Below, piece by piece: positions 1 to 8,459 of a DNA stretch of 64,000 nt. The notes beneath the pieces were generated by a model that had not been told where the DNA came from, made no database searches, and was given only the letters and a program-made list of their open reading frames with translations. Origin of the DNA: Rhizobium sp. (GTDB lineage Bacteria > Pseudomonadota > Alphaproteobacteria > Rhizobiales > Rhizobiaceae). How positions within the stretch are numbered: the stretch's first letter is position 1; the number at the start of each line of letters is the position of its first letter. Made by a program: the position numbers and the translations under genes. The stretch covers positions 1-64,000 of the forward strand of contig JAQGJP010000071.1 in assembly GCA_028290545.1 (NCBI GenBank), given 5' to 3'.

Positions 1-218
1 GCATCGATCATGATCAGCAGTTCCATCAGGTTGTCATTGGCCGGATAGGAGGTCGACTGGATGACAAAGACATCCTCGCCACGCACATTTTCCTGGATTT
101 CAACGAAGATTTCCTGATCGGCGAACCGCCGGACACTGGCTTTGCCAAGTGGTACTTTGAGATATGAACAGATCGTCTCGGCGAGTTGCCGATTGGAATT
201 GCCCGAAAAAACCTTCAT
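1..218 (-). CDS. prs: Ribose-phosphate pyrophosphokinase, N-terminal part (window edge)
   Basis: This is the first 72 codons of a minus-strand gene that runs off the left edge. The translation begins [20 protein letters not shown] and continues with the [12 protein letters not shown] and [10 protein letters not shown] segments typical of the N-terminal domain of PRPP synthetase. The enzyme makes 5-phosphoribosyl diphosphate from ribose 5-phosphate and ATP in the cytoplasm, feeding nucleotide, histidine and tryptophan synthesis. The ATG at 218 matches the usual start of the family. The active-site loops are outside the window. The reading frame is open to the edge, so there is no sign of damage. 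Identification rests on the recognisable N-terminal signature. Confidence 0.9.
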   Translation of the reverse strand, partial: MKVFSGNSNRQLAETICSYLKVPLGKASVRRFADQEIFVEIQENVRGEDVFVIQSTSYPANDNLMELLIMID

Positions 219-801
219 GGCCCGCCGCCTGTTTTCATGCCCGGATGCGGGCTTAATAACCGGCTTTCGCATGAATGCAAGCGCTTTCGGCGGTTTTTCC
301 CATTGCCATTTTGCATTGCGGCAAAACTCCCATTTTGGCACTGATATGTGTCAATCGAAATACGGACCTACCTGAGGATCTTTCCGAACAGGTTTCGCTT
401 GAAGCGGTCCACCGGCGTCGGGTCCCGATGCGCTTTTGAGGGAAGGTCGGCGTCCTGCGGCGATTGCACGATGAAACCGGCGGTATCGCCGGCATCGAGA
501 TCTGCCGGCACCTCCCGGGCGTGAGGCCATGGAGGGCGCACTGGTGGCAATGTGGGAACGGCGGTTGGAGCTGGAAGGCTTTGCACCGACGATGGAAGGC
601 GTCCGCAATGCGGCCGGCGGACTGAGGGGCAGGGCGCTCTCGGGCTCCATGATCATGAACAGATTCCGGCACTATCCAAGTGCCAATGCCAGAAAACGAA
701 ACGGGCGAAGATCGATCTCCGCCCTTTTCGCACACCCGGCTTAGTCCCTAGCCAAAACCGGCAAGCGGTCGGCGTGGCGGAGCCACCGCCCCGTGTGTAT
801 G
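219..801. other. Intergenic region with a possible frameshifted small ORF
   Basis: 583 bp between prs and the next minus-strand gene. It holds the terminator at 690-724 and no intact gene I can name. Two minus-strand frames look partly coding. One starts at ATG 656 and is proline/serine rich. The other ends at 368 with a natural-looking tail ending VDRFKRNLFGKILR. Joining them would need a frameshift near position 525, so they could be one broken or misread small gene upstream of prs. The prs promoter and leader should also lie here. Confidence 0.3.
690..724 (-). terminator. Rho-independent terminator of the coiled-coil gene
   Basis: A near-perfect hairpin at 703-724 (GGGCGAAGATC / GATCTCCGCCC) is followed on the minus strand by a T-rich run (GTTTCGTTTTC). 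It sits about 80 bp past the stop of the minus-strand gene ending at 802. The plus strand also has TTTT after the stem, so it could act in both directions. Confidence 0.6.
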
Positions 802-2922
802 TTACTCAGACACCGGCTTGGAAAGCATATCCGGCGAGCAGGCGGTGAAACGCACCGTGCAGGCGGCGCCCATGCTCTGGCAGCGTTCCAGTGCCGTCTG
901 CGACGCTGTCTTCCAATCCTTGTGGACGAAATAGGCGTAGTTGTCGCTGGCCGGACCTTCGTCCCGGAAACGCGCCACGCTGAAGCAGGCATTGGAATAG
1001 GTGGTCAACGACTCGCAACGTGCCCTTGATTTGCCGCTGCACAAGGCTGTGACATTGTCTTGCGCCAGCTTCTGAGCCGTCTGGTTTTGCAGCGAATAGA
1101 TCGCGCCAGACTGGTCGATCGCGGTGGCACCCCAAACCGCCTTGGACGGAATCTGCGATGTCGTGATGTTGGCATCCTTGATCTGCGCCTGCAGGTCGGC
1201 AACTGTCTTTTCGAGCCCGGCCTTCTCCGTCTGCAGCGCCGAGAAATTGGCCGTCATGGTCTTCAGTTCATTGGCATAGAGATCGCGTTCTTCCTGCAGC
1301 CGGGCCGGGGTGTCGTCGGATGCGGTCTGCGTTTCGGTCTGGCCTTGCTCCGGCTGGCCGGCGGCAAGCTCCTCATTCCGCTTGTCGGCAAGAGCCAGCC
1401 TGGTCTCCGTGTCCCGCAGCTTGGCGGTTGCCTCAGTCAAAGCCTGCTCTCTGTCGGAAAGGCTTTGGCTGGTCTTGTCCAGTTCCGCCGTAAGCTGTTT
1501 GAGCTTCTCCGACATTGCAGTCTTTTCAAGGCCGGCTTCAGTGGTCTTGCCGGCGAACACTTTGAGCGCATCGATCTGGATATTGGCCACCGAAAGCTTG
1601 GACTGAACATCGCGAAGGGCACCGTCGCGCTCGGCAAGCTGCTGCTGGCCCTGCTTGACCTGTGCGGTCAGGAGGTTGATCTTTTCCGTCAGGGAGGTGT
1701 TCTGCGCGCTCTCCTGGTTCTTGGCCGATTCCCGCGCTGCCAGCTCATCGCTGGCTGCGGCAAGTTTGGATTGGGCCTCCTTCAGGGCACGCTCCTGGGC
1801 TCCAAGCTGCTGCTTGCCTTTTTCGACCTCAGCGGTCAGGCCGCTGATCTGCTCGGACAGACTTGCCTTCTGGGCCTCGGCTTCCTGCTTTGCGGTCTCA
1901 CGGTCGGCGGTGATCTGGTCGGTGGCTTCGGTGAGCCTGGCTTGCGTTTCGCGCAGTGTTCGGTCGCGCTGGGCGAGGTCGGCATTGGCCTTGTCGAGCA
2001 GGGTGGTCATCGATGCGATCTTCTGGTCGAGCGCGCCGATCTGCGCCTTTGCCTCGTCGCCGGCTGCGTTCTTCACCGCCGCGATCTGGGTATTGGCATC
2101 ATCAAGCTGCTTTTGCAGCGCCTCGATCGATTTATTCTTGTCGGCGAGTGCCTTTTGCGCTGCATTGCGGTCGGCAGCCAATTGATCGGATTTGCTGGCC
2201 AGGTTGGCGATCTCGGCATCGGAAGCCCTGGTCTTGTCGAGCGACACAGTCGATGCCTCCTTCCTAGCGGCGGCAAGCTGACGGTCGAATTCCCATTTCT
2301 GCTTTTCGATTTGCATCGCGGCGGCCTGCTGGGCCTGCTTGACGGAGGTGCTGTCGGAACCGAGCAGGAAATAGCTCAGGCCCATGCCGAGCACGACGAA
2401 CAACACCGCGGCGATGGCAACCGGCTGCCAGGTTTGGCGCTGGTTGTCGTTGTCGGCACCGAAAGCCGGTTCGGCTTTCAGCTCTTCCGCCGGCCTCTCA
2501 TCGACGTGCAGTTGATCGTGCATGATCGACGGTTCGAAGGATTCCAGGATCAGGGCTTCCGGCGTCGGCTCGTTCGCCTCGGCAGCGTTGGCGACCGGTG
2601 TTTCGACGATCGCAGAGGCAGCTGGCGTCGCTGCCGGCCAGGTCACGATCTCCTGGAAACCGCCGGGCTGTTCCAGCGAAAGATTGGTCCCTGCGGCAAC
2701 CTTGCGGGCAAGATCGGCATCCAGGGTAAGTGTGAGCACGCCGTCCGCAGTCGCCGACTCTGCCGGCAGGTAGGATGCGGTTTTCGTCCAGCCGCGCCTG
2801 GTAAGATATTTTTCTGAAAGGGGGTCGCGAAGCCGGAAGCGTGTCTCGCTCACATCAGCGCCGCGGATTTCGATCACGGCAGCGCCGGAAACGGGTTCAT
2901 GCTTGACTGTTATTTCCGTCAC
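802..2922 (-). CDS. Membrane-anchored coiled-coil protein with C-terminal DUF4189-like domain
   Basis: 706 residues, not matched to a named gene. The N-terminal ~160 residues are soluble and acidic toward their end. One transmembrane helix lies at about 167-187 (TWQPVAIAAVLFVVLGMGLS). Residues ~195-590 are a long Ala/Gln/Lys/Glu-rich coiled coil with repeated LTEATDQI-, LKEAQSKLA- and LRDVQSKLS-type blocks. The last ~110 residues (VWGATAIDQSGAIYS, paired cysteines, FVHKDWKTASQTALERC) resemble DUF4189, a small domain usually found in exported proteins. The helix would leave the N-terminus in the cytoplasm and the coiled coil plus DUF4189 in the periplasm; that topology is inferred. A structural or envelope role is possible. 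A 585-codon open frame on the opposite strand is a shadow. Confidence 0.8.
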   Translation of the reverse strand: MTEITVKHEPVSGAAVIEIRGADVSETRFRLRDPLSEKYLTRRGWTKTASYLPAESATADGVLTLTLDADLARKVAAGTNLSLEQPGGFQEIVTWPAATPAASAIVETPVANAAEANEPTPEALILESFEPSIMHDQLHVDERPAEELKAEPAFGADNDNQRQTWQPVAIAAVLFVVLGMGLSYFLLGSDSTSVKQAQQAAAMQIEKQKWEFDRQLAAARKEASTVSLDKTRASDAEIANLASKSDQLAADRNAAQKALADKNKSIEALQKQLDDANTQIAAVKNAAGDEAKAQIGALDQKIASMTTLLDKANADLAQRDRTLRETQARLTEATDQITADRETAKQEAEAQKASLSEQISGLTAEVEKGKQQLGAQERALKEAQSKLAAASDELAARESAKNQESAQNTSLTEKINLLTAQVKQGQQQLAERDGALRDVQSKLSVANIQIDALKVFAGKTTEAGLEKTAMSEKLKQLTAELDKTSQSLSDREQALTEATAKLRDTETRLALADKRNEELAAGQPEQGQTETQTASDDTPARLQEERDLYANELKTMTANFSALQTEKAGLEKTVADLQAQIKDANITTSQIPSKAVWGATAIDQSGAIYSLQNQTAQKLAQDNVTALCSGKSRARCESLTTYSNACFSVARFRDEGPASDNYAYFVHKDWKTASQTALERCQSMGAACTVRFTACSPDMLSKPVSE

Positions 2923-3154
2923 GTGTGTGGAACTCCATGGTCATGTTACAGCACTGTCCCTTGCTTGTTTTTCTATCTCTTAATTCGGCAGATTGGCGAG
3001 ATTACGACAGCTTTCACGGCACAACCCCTGCCGTCGGAACGCTAATTTAGAGCATGAAGCATTCCTGAAGCATGCGAATTGACAAGCACATCTCATGTGG
3101 CCGTCGGCCGCCTTGCGGGTGTCGGCGCCCACCAGTCGCTGGTGATTCCGTAAA

Positions 3155-3925
3155 TCACCCCTGCGATTGCCGCCATTTCATATATTCGGCGATGGTCGCG
3201 GTGCCGATCTCCTGCATCAGTTCCGGGGGGACGACCGACCAGGCGTCGGAAGATTTGCCGGGCACGCTTTCCTGGCCCTGGATGCGATGGAGGCGGGCGC
3301 CGGAATTGTCCAGCACGTCCCAGACGTAGACGACAGTGACATTCTTGCCGTCGCTGAAGGCGGAGAGATAGCCTTTCAGCACATGCTCGGCGCTCAGGTC
3401 GCTCGATCCCTTGATCTGCAGGCCGTTGGAACGCGCCGAATTGCCAAGTTCCTTGGAAAGCGGCGTGACCGCCTGCAGCGGCGCGCCGATGATCGGCAGG
3501 AAGCGTATCGTGCCCTTGGCCTGCGTTGCGCTATAAAGGTTGTTGGCCGGCTTGGCGTCGCTGTTGTTCTTGTAAAGGCCAGCGCTGAGCGTGGTGTTCT
3601 GCTGGTCGGCCTGCACCGCATCCGCCTTGGTGATCGACGGATTTTCCTCGCCGCGCTGCAGCGCCTGCTGCTGTGCCTCCAGCGTGTTCTGCGGCGCGAG
3701 CCCGTCCTTGGCCGGCTCTTCATCGATCCGCGGCAGATCCTGCGCATTATCGTTGTTGCGGTCCGACTGGCGCCTGAGCGTGTCCTGCTGCTCGGCGGCT
3801 TGCGTCGTCTGGGTGTTCTGCGCATTCGGCACGTCGGCCTTCGGCGTCAGTGCATCCGGCGTGTTGCACGCCGCCAGAAGCATACAGAGGCAGAGGGCAG
3901 CAAACGCATTAAATTGCCCGCGCAT
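3155..3925 (-). CDS. Putative outer-membrane lipoprotein
   Basis: 256 residues beginning MRGQFNAFAALCLCMLLAAC. The hydrophobic stretch ends in a lipobox LAAC with the lipidated cysteine at residue 20, so it should be processed by Lgt and signal peptidase II. Residues ~25-135 are Gln/Asn/Asp-rich and low in complexity, probably a flexible linker. The C-terminal half (from TIRFLPIIGAPLQAVTPLSKEL) is more ordered and ends near IAEYMKWRQSQG. I recognise no enzymatic motif. It lies downstream of the M24/pgeF/lgt group on the same strand with a 75-bp gap, and may be co-transcribed with it. Function unknown. Confidence 0.8.
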   Translation of the reverse strand: MRGQFNAFAALCLCMLLAACNTPDALTPKADVPNAQNTQTTQAAEQQDTLRRQSDRNNDNAQDLPRIDEEPAKDGLAPQNTLEAQQQALQRGEENPSITKADAVQADQQNTTLSAGLYKNNSDAKPANNLYSATQAKGTIRFLPIIGAPLQAVTPLSKELGNSARSNGLQIKGSSDLSAEHVLKGYLSAFSDGKNVTVVYVWDVLDNSGARLHRIQGQESVPGKSSDAWSVVPPELMQEIGTATIAEYMKWRQSQG

Positions 3926-3999
3926 GGTTTCAGTCCTCCGCCAGATGCCCCGTGAGGAATTTATGGGCGCTTGTTCGCCAGTCTGTCAATTCTGAAATA

Positions 4000-5151
4000 T
4001 CAGACAGAAATTAAGTCAAGGCTATGGCGGGTCAGGTTTTTTACCGCTCCGGAGGTGATCAGGTAGGTCTGACCGAGAGTCATGGCCGTGCCGGTGTCGG
4101 AATCCATGATGATCATATGAACGAAAAGCGTCATTCCCGGCAGGATTTGTTCCGGATTGCCGGCATGGAACATCTGGTGTTCCATCCAGGACGGTGAGAA
4201 GCGGGCGCCGACCGAATAGCCGCAGGCGTTCAGCCGATGGCGGGCAAGGCCGCGCTCGTCCATGATCCGCGCATGGGTGTCGAAAACCGTACCGAACGTG
4301 TTTCCGGGTGTCAGGACCTTTTCGATCGCCTCGATCGCATCGCGGGAGGCCGCATAGAGTTCCTTCTGCCGGTCGTTGGGCTTGCCGACGATGACGGTGC
4401 GCATCATCGGCGCATGATAATGGGCAAAGACGCCCGCCCATTCCAGTGTCAGCTGGTCGACCACGTCGAGATTGCGGCGTCCGGCCTTGTAGCGGCAGAG
4501 CAGGGCGTCGGCGCCCGAACCGAGAATGAACTCGTTTGCGGGATAATCGCCGCCGCCGGCAAAGATCGCGCCTTGCATTGACGCCAGGATATCGGCTTCG
4601 TTGGCGCCGGGCTTGATCAGGCGCAATGCCGCGTCCAGCGCGTCGTCGGAAAGCTCGGCTGCCTTCTCGGCGTATTCGATTTCGAGCGGACTTTTGACCA
4701 GCCGCAGATGGCTGATGACATAGGACGCATCGACCAGCGTGCCGAAGCTCGTCAACTGGTTGTCGAGCAGGCGGGAATTCTTGCCCGTCAGGCCATGCGT
4801 GTCATATTCGACGCCGATGCGGCTGCCCAACAGGTCCAGATCCATCAGCAGGTTCTTGAGATCGAGCGCCGGATCGGCATTGGTACGGTCGACCCAGACC
4901 CGGATATCCTCGATGATCGACGTATGGCGCGCCTGCCTGAGATCGGCCGAACGAGTCAGCAGCACCATCTCGCCGCTGGACTTGACGACCAGCGTCTGGA
5001 AGAAGCAGTAGCCGAACGTGTCGTAGCCTGTCAGCCAGTACATGCTTTCCTGCGCGAAGATCAGCAGGGCATCAAGCTTCTCCTCCTTCATCCGCACCTT
5101 GAGCAGTTCAAGGCGCGATGCGAATTCGTCCTTCGAAAAATGCAGTGCCAT
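4000..5151 (-). CDS. M24-family (creatinase/ectoine hydrolase-like) protein lacking the usual metal ligands
   Basis: 383 residues with the two-part aminopeptidase P/creatinase architecture: an N-terminal creatinase-like domain (~1-135) and a C-terminal pita-bread domain (~140-383). By eye, the five positions that hold D, D, H, E, E in metal-dependent M24 peptidases read E (LEWAG), P (HAPMMRT), Y (CGYSVG), H (FVHMII) and Q (LGQTYL). This resembles creatinase and ectoine hydrolase (DoeA), which work without two metals, more than Xaa-Pro dipeptidase. It probably hydrolyses a small C-N bond substrate. The ATG at 5151 is chosen over an upstream TTG; it follows the pgeF stop by two bases, so the two genes are coupled. 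Confidence 0.85.
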   Translation of the reverse strand: MALHFSKDEFASRLELLKVRMKEEKLDALLIFAQESMYWLTGYDTFGYCFFQTLVVKSSGEMVLLTRSADLRQARHTSIIEDIRVWVDRTNADPALDLKNLLMDLDLLGSRIGVEYDTHGLTGKNSRLLDNQLTSFGTLVDASYVISHLRLVKSPLEIEYAEKAAELSDDALDAALRLIKPGANEADILASMQGAIFAGGGDYPANEFILGSGADALLCRYKAGRRNLDVVDQLTLEWAGVFAHYHAPMMRTVIVGKPNDRQKELYAASRDAIEAIEKVLTPGNTFGTVFDTHARIMDERGLARHRLNACGYSVGARFSPSWMEHQMFHAGNPEQILPGMTLFVHMIIMDSDTGTAMTLGQTYLITSGAVKNLTRHSLDLISV

Positions 5152-5153
5152 GG

Positions 5154-5981
5154 TCAAATGTCCCTAATCATGATGGCGGATATCTGTCGGCCGTAATCCG
5201 GCTCTTGGCGATGGGTGGTGCGGCGGTAGGAGAAGAAATTCTCCTCGTTCGCATAGGTGCAGATGTCGAGATTCTCGGCCTTGACGCCGGCTGCCTCGAT
5301 GCGGCTGACCGTCAGGCCCGGCAGGTCGAACCTGCTGTGCTCCGGTTTCTCGGATTGAATGAAGAATTTCGCCCAGGCCGGGTTGCGCGTCACGAAACGC
5401 TCAACGAATTCCGGGCCGACCTCGTAGCTGCGTTGTGATATCGACGGACCGAGGCTGGCGGCGATCCGTTCGCGCCGGGCGCCCAGTTCGATCATCGCCT
5501 CGATGGTGTTTTCGAGCACGCCGTCGAAAGCGCCCTTCCAGCCGGCATGCGCCGCGCCAATCACCCCTGCATCAGAATCGGAAAACAGCACCGGGCCACA
5601 ATCGGCGGTGAGGATGCCGAGGACCACGCCAGGTGTCGATGTCACGTGGCCGTCTGCCTCCGGCCGCTCGACGGGCGTGTTGACATCGGCGACCACCACA
5701 TCCGGCGAATGGATCTGGTAGAGGGTGGCGAGACGACCGGCGTCGCTGCCGAACCAGCCGGCCACACGCGCGCGATTTTCGATGATATGCTCGGGCTTGT
5801 CTTTCGAACCGAGGCCGACATTCAGACCACGATACAACCCACCGGATACACCCCCGGCACGGCCGAAGAAGCCATGCGCGATCCGGCCATTCGAGGTTTC
5901 CGCCAGCAGCGGACTCTGGATCGGTGACAATCCGGATGAAGAGACCACGGTCATGGATGGTTTGAAGCCCCTGTCGCTCAT
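5154..5981 (-). CDS. pgeF: Peptidoglycan editing factor PgeF (YfiH/laccase-domain family)
   Basis: About 275 residues. It carries the family signature HGFFGRAGGVS and the His-Cys-His set: H in YQIHSPDV, C in TADCGPVLF, H in AAHAGWKG. The family hydrolyses or edits wrong muropeptide precursors (replacing L-Ser at the L-Ala position) and was long called polyphenol oxidase. It is cytosolic. The start is uncertain: the frame opens at 6044, and ATG codons at 5981 and 5954 are nearer the usual family length. It lies 20-80 bp after the methyltransferase gene and is almost fused to the M24 gene downstream, in an operon reading lgt, methyltransferase, pgeF, M24. Confidence 0.9.
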   Translation of the reverse strand: MSDRGFKPSMTVVSSSGLSPIQSPLLAETSNGRIAHGFFGRAGGVSGGLYRGLNVGLGSKDKPEHIIENRARVAGWFGSDAGRLATLYQIHSPDVVVADVNTPVERPEADGHVTSTPGVVLGILTADCGPVLFSDSDAGVIGAAHAGWKGAFDGVLENTIEAMIELGARRERIAASLGPSISQRSYEVGPEFVERFVTRNPAWAKFFIQSEKPEHSRFDLPGLTVSRIEAAGVKAENLDICTYANEENFFSYRRTTHRQEPDYGRQISAIMIRDI

Positions 5982-6064
5982 GATTCGAAGGTATAGACGA
6001 AAATTCCCGATCTGCGCGAGCACCAAATGCGACATTGTCGTCATAGGCGCATCGCCGCTGGCGA

Positions 6065-7171
6065 TCAGGTTTGGCTTCTCGTCTCAAAGGGCGCCAGGGC
6101 CACTTGCGGACTTGATACGGCGAGAACTTTGAAAAGCACGCCCATTTCGTTTGTCTCAGTGCCGACCAGCCGCTCGACGGCACTGCGTATCGCCGCCTGC
6201 TGAACCGGATCCTTGCCGGCTCCGAGCGTGCCGGCACGTTCGGCAGTCCCGAGCGCCAACAGAAAATCACCCTGCGTCATCATGCCGTTGACATGCACCG
6301 AACGAACCTGGGCCATTTCGGCAAGTGCCGAGAAATCGACATGGCTTGTAAGATCGGCCTCGCCGGGATTGGCAAGCGGCGGATCGAAGCGGTGATCTAG
6401 TACCGCCTGCAGCGTATCGCCGAAACCGGCTTCGAGATGGCCGTAATCGATGAACAGCGCGGTGCCCCCCGAGTTGAACAGCCGATCGGCGATGGCCTGC
6501 ATGATGGCACTGCGGGCGGGCGCGATTTCCACGATCGTACCCACTGGCGCGTCGCGATGACCCGACGGCAGCAGCGCTGCATCGAGGCCACTGATGCCGG
6601 CGGCGAACGTCAGCGCGTCATTCTCATCGAGGCCCACCAGCCGCTCGCGAAAACCGGATGCGGTCTTGACGAATTGCCGGATCGGCACGGCGTCGAAGAA
6701 CTCATTGCCGACCAGCAGCAGGAAACCATCGGGGATCTCGTCGAATGTCTGGTGCCAGTGGATCCTGTCGCGATGACCCGCCAGCGTCTGCGCCTGGATG
6801 CCGGCCAGGGCCGGGCTGGTTTCGATGAGATGGATGGTCGCACTTTCATAGAGTTCAGGCGCGAGCTTTGAGAACACCCGCAGCATATCTGCCATCATCG
6901 TACCGCGCCCGGGGCCGATTTCGGCGATGCGAACCGCACGTTTTGGTTTCAGGTGTTTCTGCCAGGCCTGGACGAGAAAAATGCCGACCATCTCGCCGAA
7001 CAACTGGCTGACCTCGGGCGCGGTGATGAAATCACCGCCGCGGCCAAACGGGTCGCGAGTCCGGTAGTAGCCATATTCCGGGTCGGCGAGGCAAAGTGCG
7101 AAATAGTCGGTAACGCTGATCGGTCCGTTGACACGGATGATAGCCTTGATTTTCTCAGCCAGTGGCGTCAT
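6065..7171 (-). CDS. SAM-dependent methyltransferase, MidA/NDUFAF7 family (DUF185)
   Basis: 368 residues. The N-terminus (PISVTDYFALCLADPEYGYY) and the block GDFITAPEVSQLFGEMVG are diagnostic of the DUF185 family. The SAM-binding loop is EIGPGRGTMMADML at about residue 83. Mitochondrial NDUFAF7 dimethylates an arginine of complex I subunit NDUFS2; the bacterial partner is expected to be NuoD, but that is inference. The gene starts 6 bp after the lgt stop and is followed by pgeF, so it sits in the middle of the lgt operon. Length and motifs are normal. Confidence 0.9.
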   Translation of the reverse strand: MTPLAEKIKAIIRVNGPISVTDYFALCLADPEYGYYRTRDPFGRGGDFITAPEVSQLFGEMVGIFLVQAWQKHLKPKRAVRIAEIGPGRGTMMADMLRVFSKLAPELYESATIHLIETSPALAGIQAQTLAGHRDRIHWHQTFDEIPDGFLLLVGNEFFDAVPIRQFVKTASGFRERLVGLDENDALTFAAGISGLDAALLPSGHRDAPVGTIVEIAPARSAIMQAIADRLFNSGGTALFIDYGHLEAGFGDTLQAVLDHRFDPPLANPGEADLTSHVDFSALAEMAQVRSVHVNGMMTQGDFLLALGTAERAGTLGAGKDPVQQAAIRSAVERLVGTETNEMGVLFKVLAVSSPQVALAPFETRSQT

Positions 7172-7177
7172 GCGCGG

Positions 7178-8023
7178 CTATGCCAGCTTGGGAGTAGCAG
7201 ATTTGGCGCGCCACATCGCCCAGATCCCAAGCAGCAGCATCGGGATCGACAGCAGCATGCCCATGGTCAGCCAGCCGCCCAGCAGATAACCGAGCTGGGC
7301 ATCAGGTTCGCGGACGAATTCAACCGAGATTCGTGACAGGGCGTAGAGGCTGACGAAGGCACCGGCGACGAAGCCCGGCGTCTTCAGCCCGCCGCGATAG
7401 AACACCAGGAAAGCCAGGACCAGACCGGTCAGCAGGCCTTCGAGCCCGGCTTCATAGAGCTGGCTCGGATGACGGGCGAAAGGCTCCTGTCCCGGAAACA
7501 CCACCGCCCAGGGCAGGGTGCTCAATTTGCCCCAGAGTTCGCCATTGATGAAATTGGCGATACGGACGAGGAACAGCCCGGTGACGCAGACGGTGGCGAC
7601 GACATCGAACAGCGACCAGACGCTGATGCCACGCTTGCGGGCAAACAGGATCATGGCAATCGTCGTGCCGGTTATGCCACCGTGGAAAGACATGCCGCCG
7701 TTCCAGATTTCGAGCGCACGAACGGGATCGGCAACGATGGTGGCGAAATCGTAGAACAGGATATAGCCGATGCGGCCACCCGCAACGATGCCGATCGCGG
7801 CCCAGAAGACGAAATCGTCGAGATCGGTCACGGTCATCCCGGGTGTGTCGTTCCGCCAGAGCCGTGGCCTGCTGACGATCTGCCGGGCATAGAGCCAGCC
7901 GAGCAGAATGCTGACGACATAGGATATGCCGTACCACTTTACCGAAACCGGGCCGATCGAAAACGCCACAGGATCGATATAGGGGAAGGGCATGATGGCG
8001 AGGTAGTTGAGAGCGTCGGTCAA
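7178..8023 (-). CDS. lgt: Prolipoprotein diacylglyceryl transferase
   Basis: 281 residues, several hydrophobic helices. The Lgt signature is clear: the H-G-G motif in NGGMSFHGGITG, then LFLVRIANFINGELWG and RHPSQLYEAGLEGL near the conserved catalytic region. Lgt transfers diacylglycerol from phosphatidylglycerol to the lipobox cysteine of prolipoproteins at the inner membrane, including, presumably, the lipoprotein at 3155-3925. The chosen start is a TTG at 8023 giving MTDALNYLAIMPFPYIDP, a common N-terminus in rhizobial homologues; an ATG at 7993 (MPFPYIDP) is the alternative. It is transcribed divergently from ubiK and begins the operon with the MidA-type gene and pgeF. Confidence 0.93.
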   Translation of the reverse strand: MTDALNYLAIMPFPYIDPVAFSIGPVSVKWYGISYVVSILLGWLYARQIVSRPRLWRNDTPGMTVTDLDDFVFWAAIGIVAGGRIGYILFYDFATIVADPVRALEIWNGGMSFHGGITGTTIAMILFARKRGISVWSLFDVVATVCVTGLFLVRIANFINGELWGKLSTLPWAVVFPGQEPFARHPSQLYEAGLEGLLTGLVLAFLVFYRGGLKTPGFVAGAFVSLYALSRISVEFVREPDAQLGYLLGGWLTMGMLLSIPMLLLGIWAMWRAKSATPKLA

Positions 8024-8198
8024 AGGGCTTTTCTTTATGGTCGTTTGGCGGGCGTCCTATAGCATGATATCTTGCTTGAAGAAGAGGTTTGCAATGAGCG
8101 ATCCGGAAAAACGACGCGGATATCGGGATTTTTTGTTGCAAGGGCCGGGGCGAAATCCTACCTCAATTTCAATTGAACACCATTCGGAGACACCAGAC

Positions 8199-8459
8199 AT
8201 GACCACCGGACCCAATCGTATTCTCGACGATTTCGCCAAGCTCATGACCGACGCCGCCGGTGCCGTGCAGGGCGTCGGCAAGGAAGTCGAGACTGCGTTC
8301 AAGGCGCAGGCAGAGCGCTGGCTCAACAGCATGGATATCGTCAAGCGCGAGGAGTTCGAGGCGGTGCGCGAAATGGCTGTGAAGGCACGCGAGGAAAACG
8401 ATGCTCTCACTGCCAGAATTGCCGAACTCGAGGCAAAAATCGCCGGCCTTTCAAAGTAA
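8199..8459 (+). CDS. ubiK: BMFP/UbiK-type ubiquinone accessory factor
   Basis: 86 residues: MTTGPNRILDDFAKLMTDAA, an amphipathic N-terminal helix, then a C-terminal coiled coil (ENDALTARIAELEAKI). This is the layout of the BMFP family, whose Escherichia coli member UbiK (YqiC) helps ubiquinone synthesis proteins and fuses membranes. The conserved VKREEFEAVREMA segment is typical. A Shine-Dalgarno GGAGA at 8186-8190 supports the ATG at 8199; the longer upstream frame from 8007 lacks such support and overlaps the lgt start. The gene stands alone on the plus strand. Confidence 0.82.
   Translation: MTTGPNRILDDFAKLMTDAAGAVQGVGKEVETAFKAQAERWLNSMDIVKREEFEAVREMAVKAREENDALTARIAELEAKIAGLSK

Noticed and set aside
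1060-2817. 585-codon plus-strand open frame
   Set aside because: Antisense shadow of the coiled-coil gene; Leu/Gly/Arg-rich with no recognisable domain.
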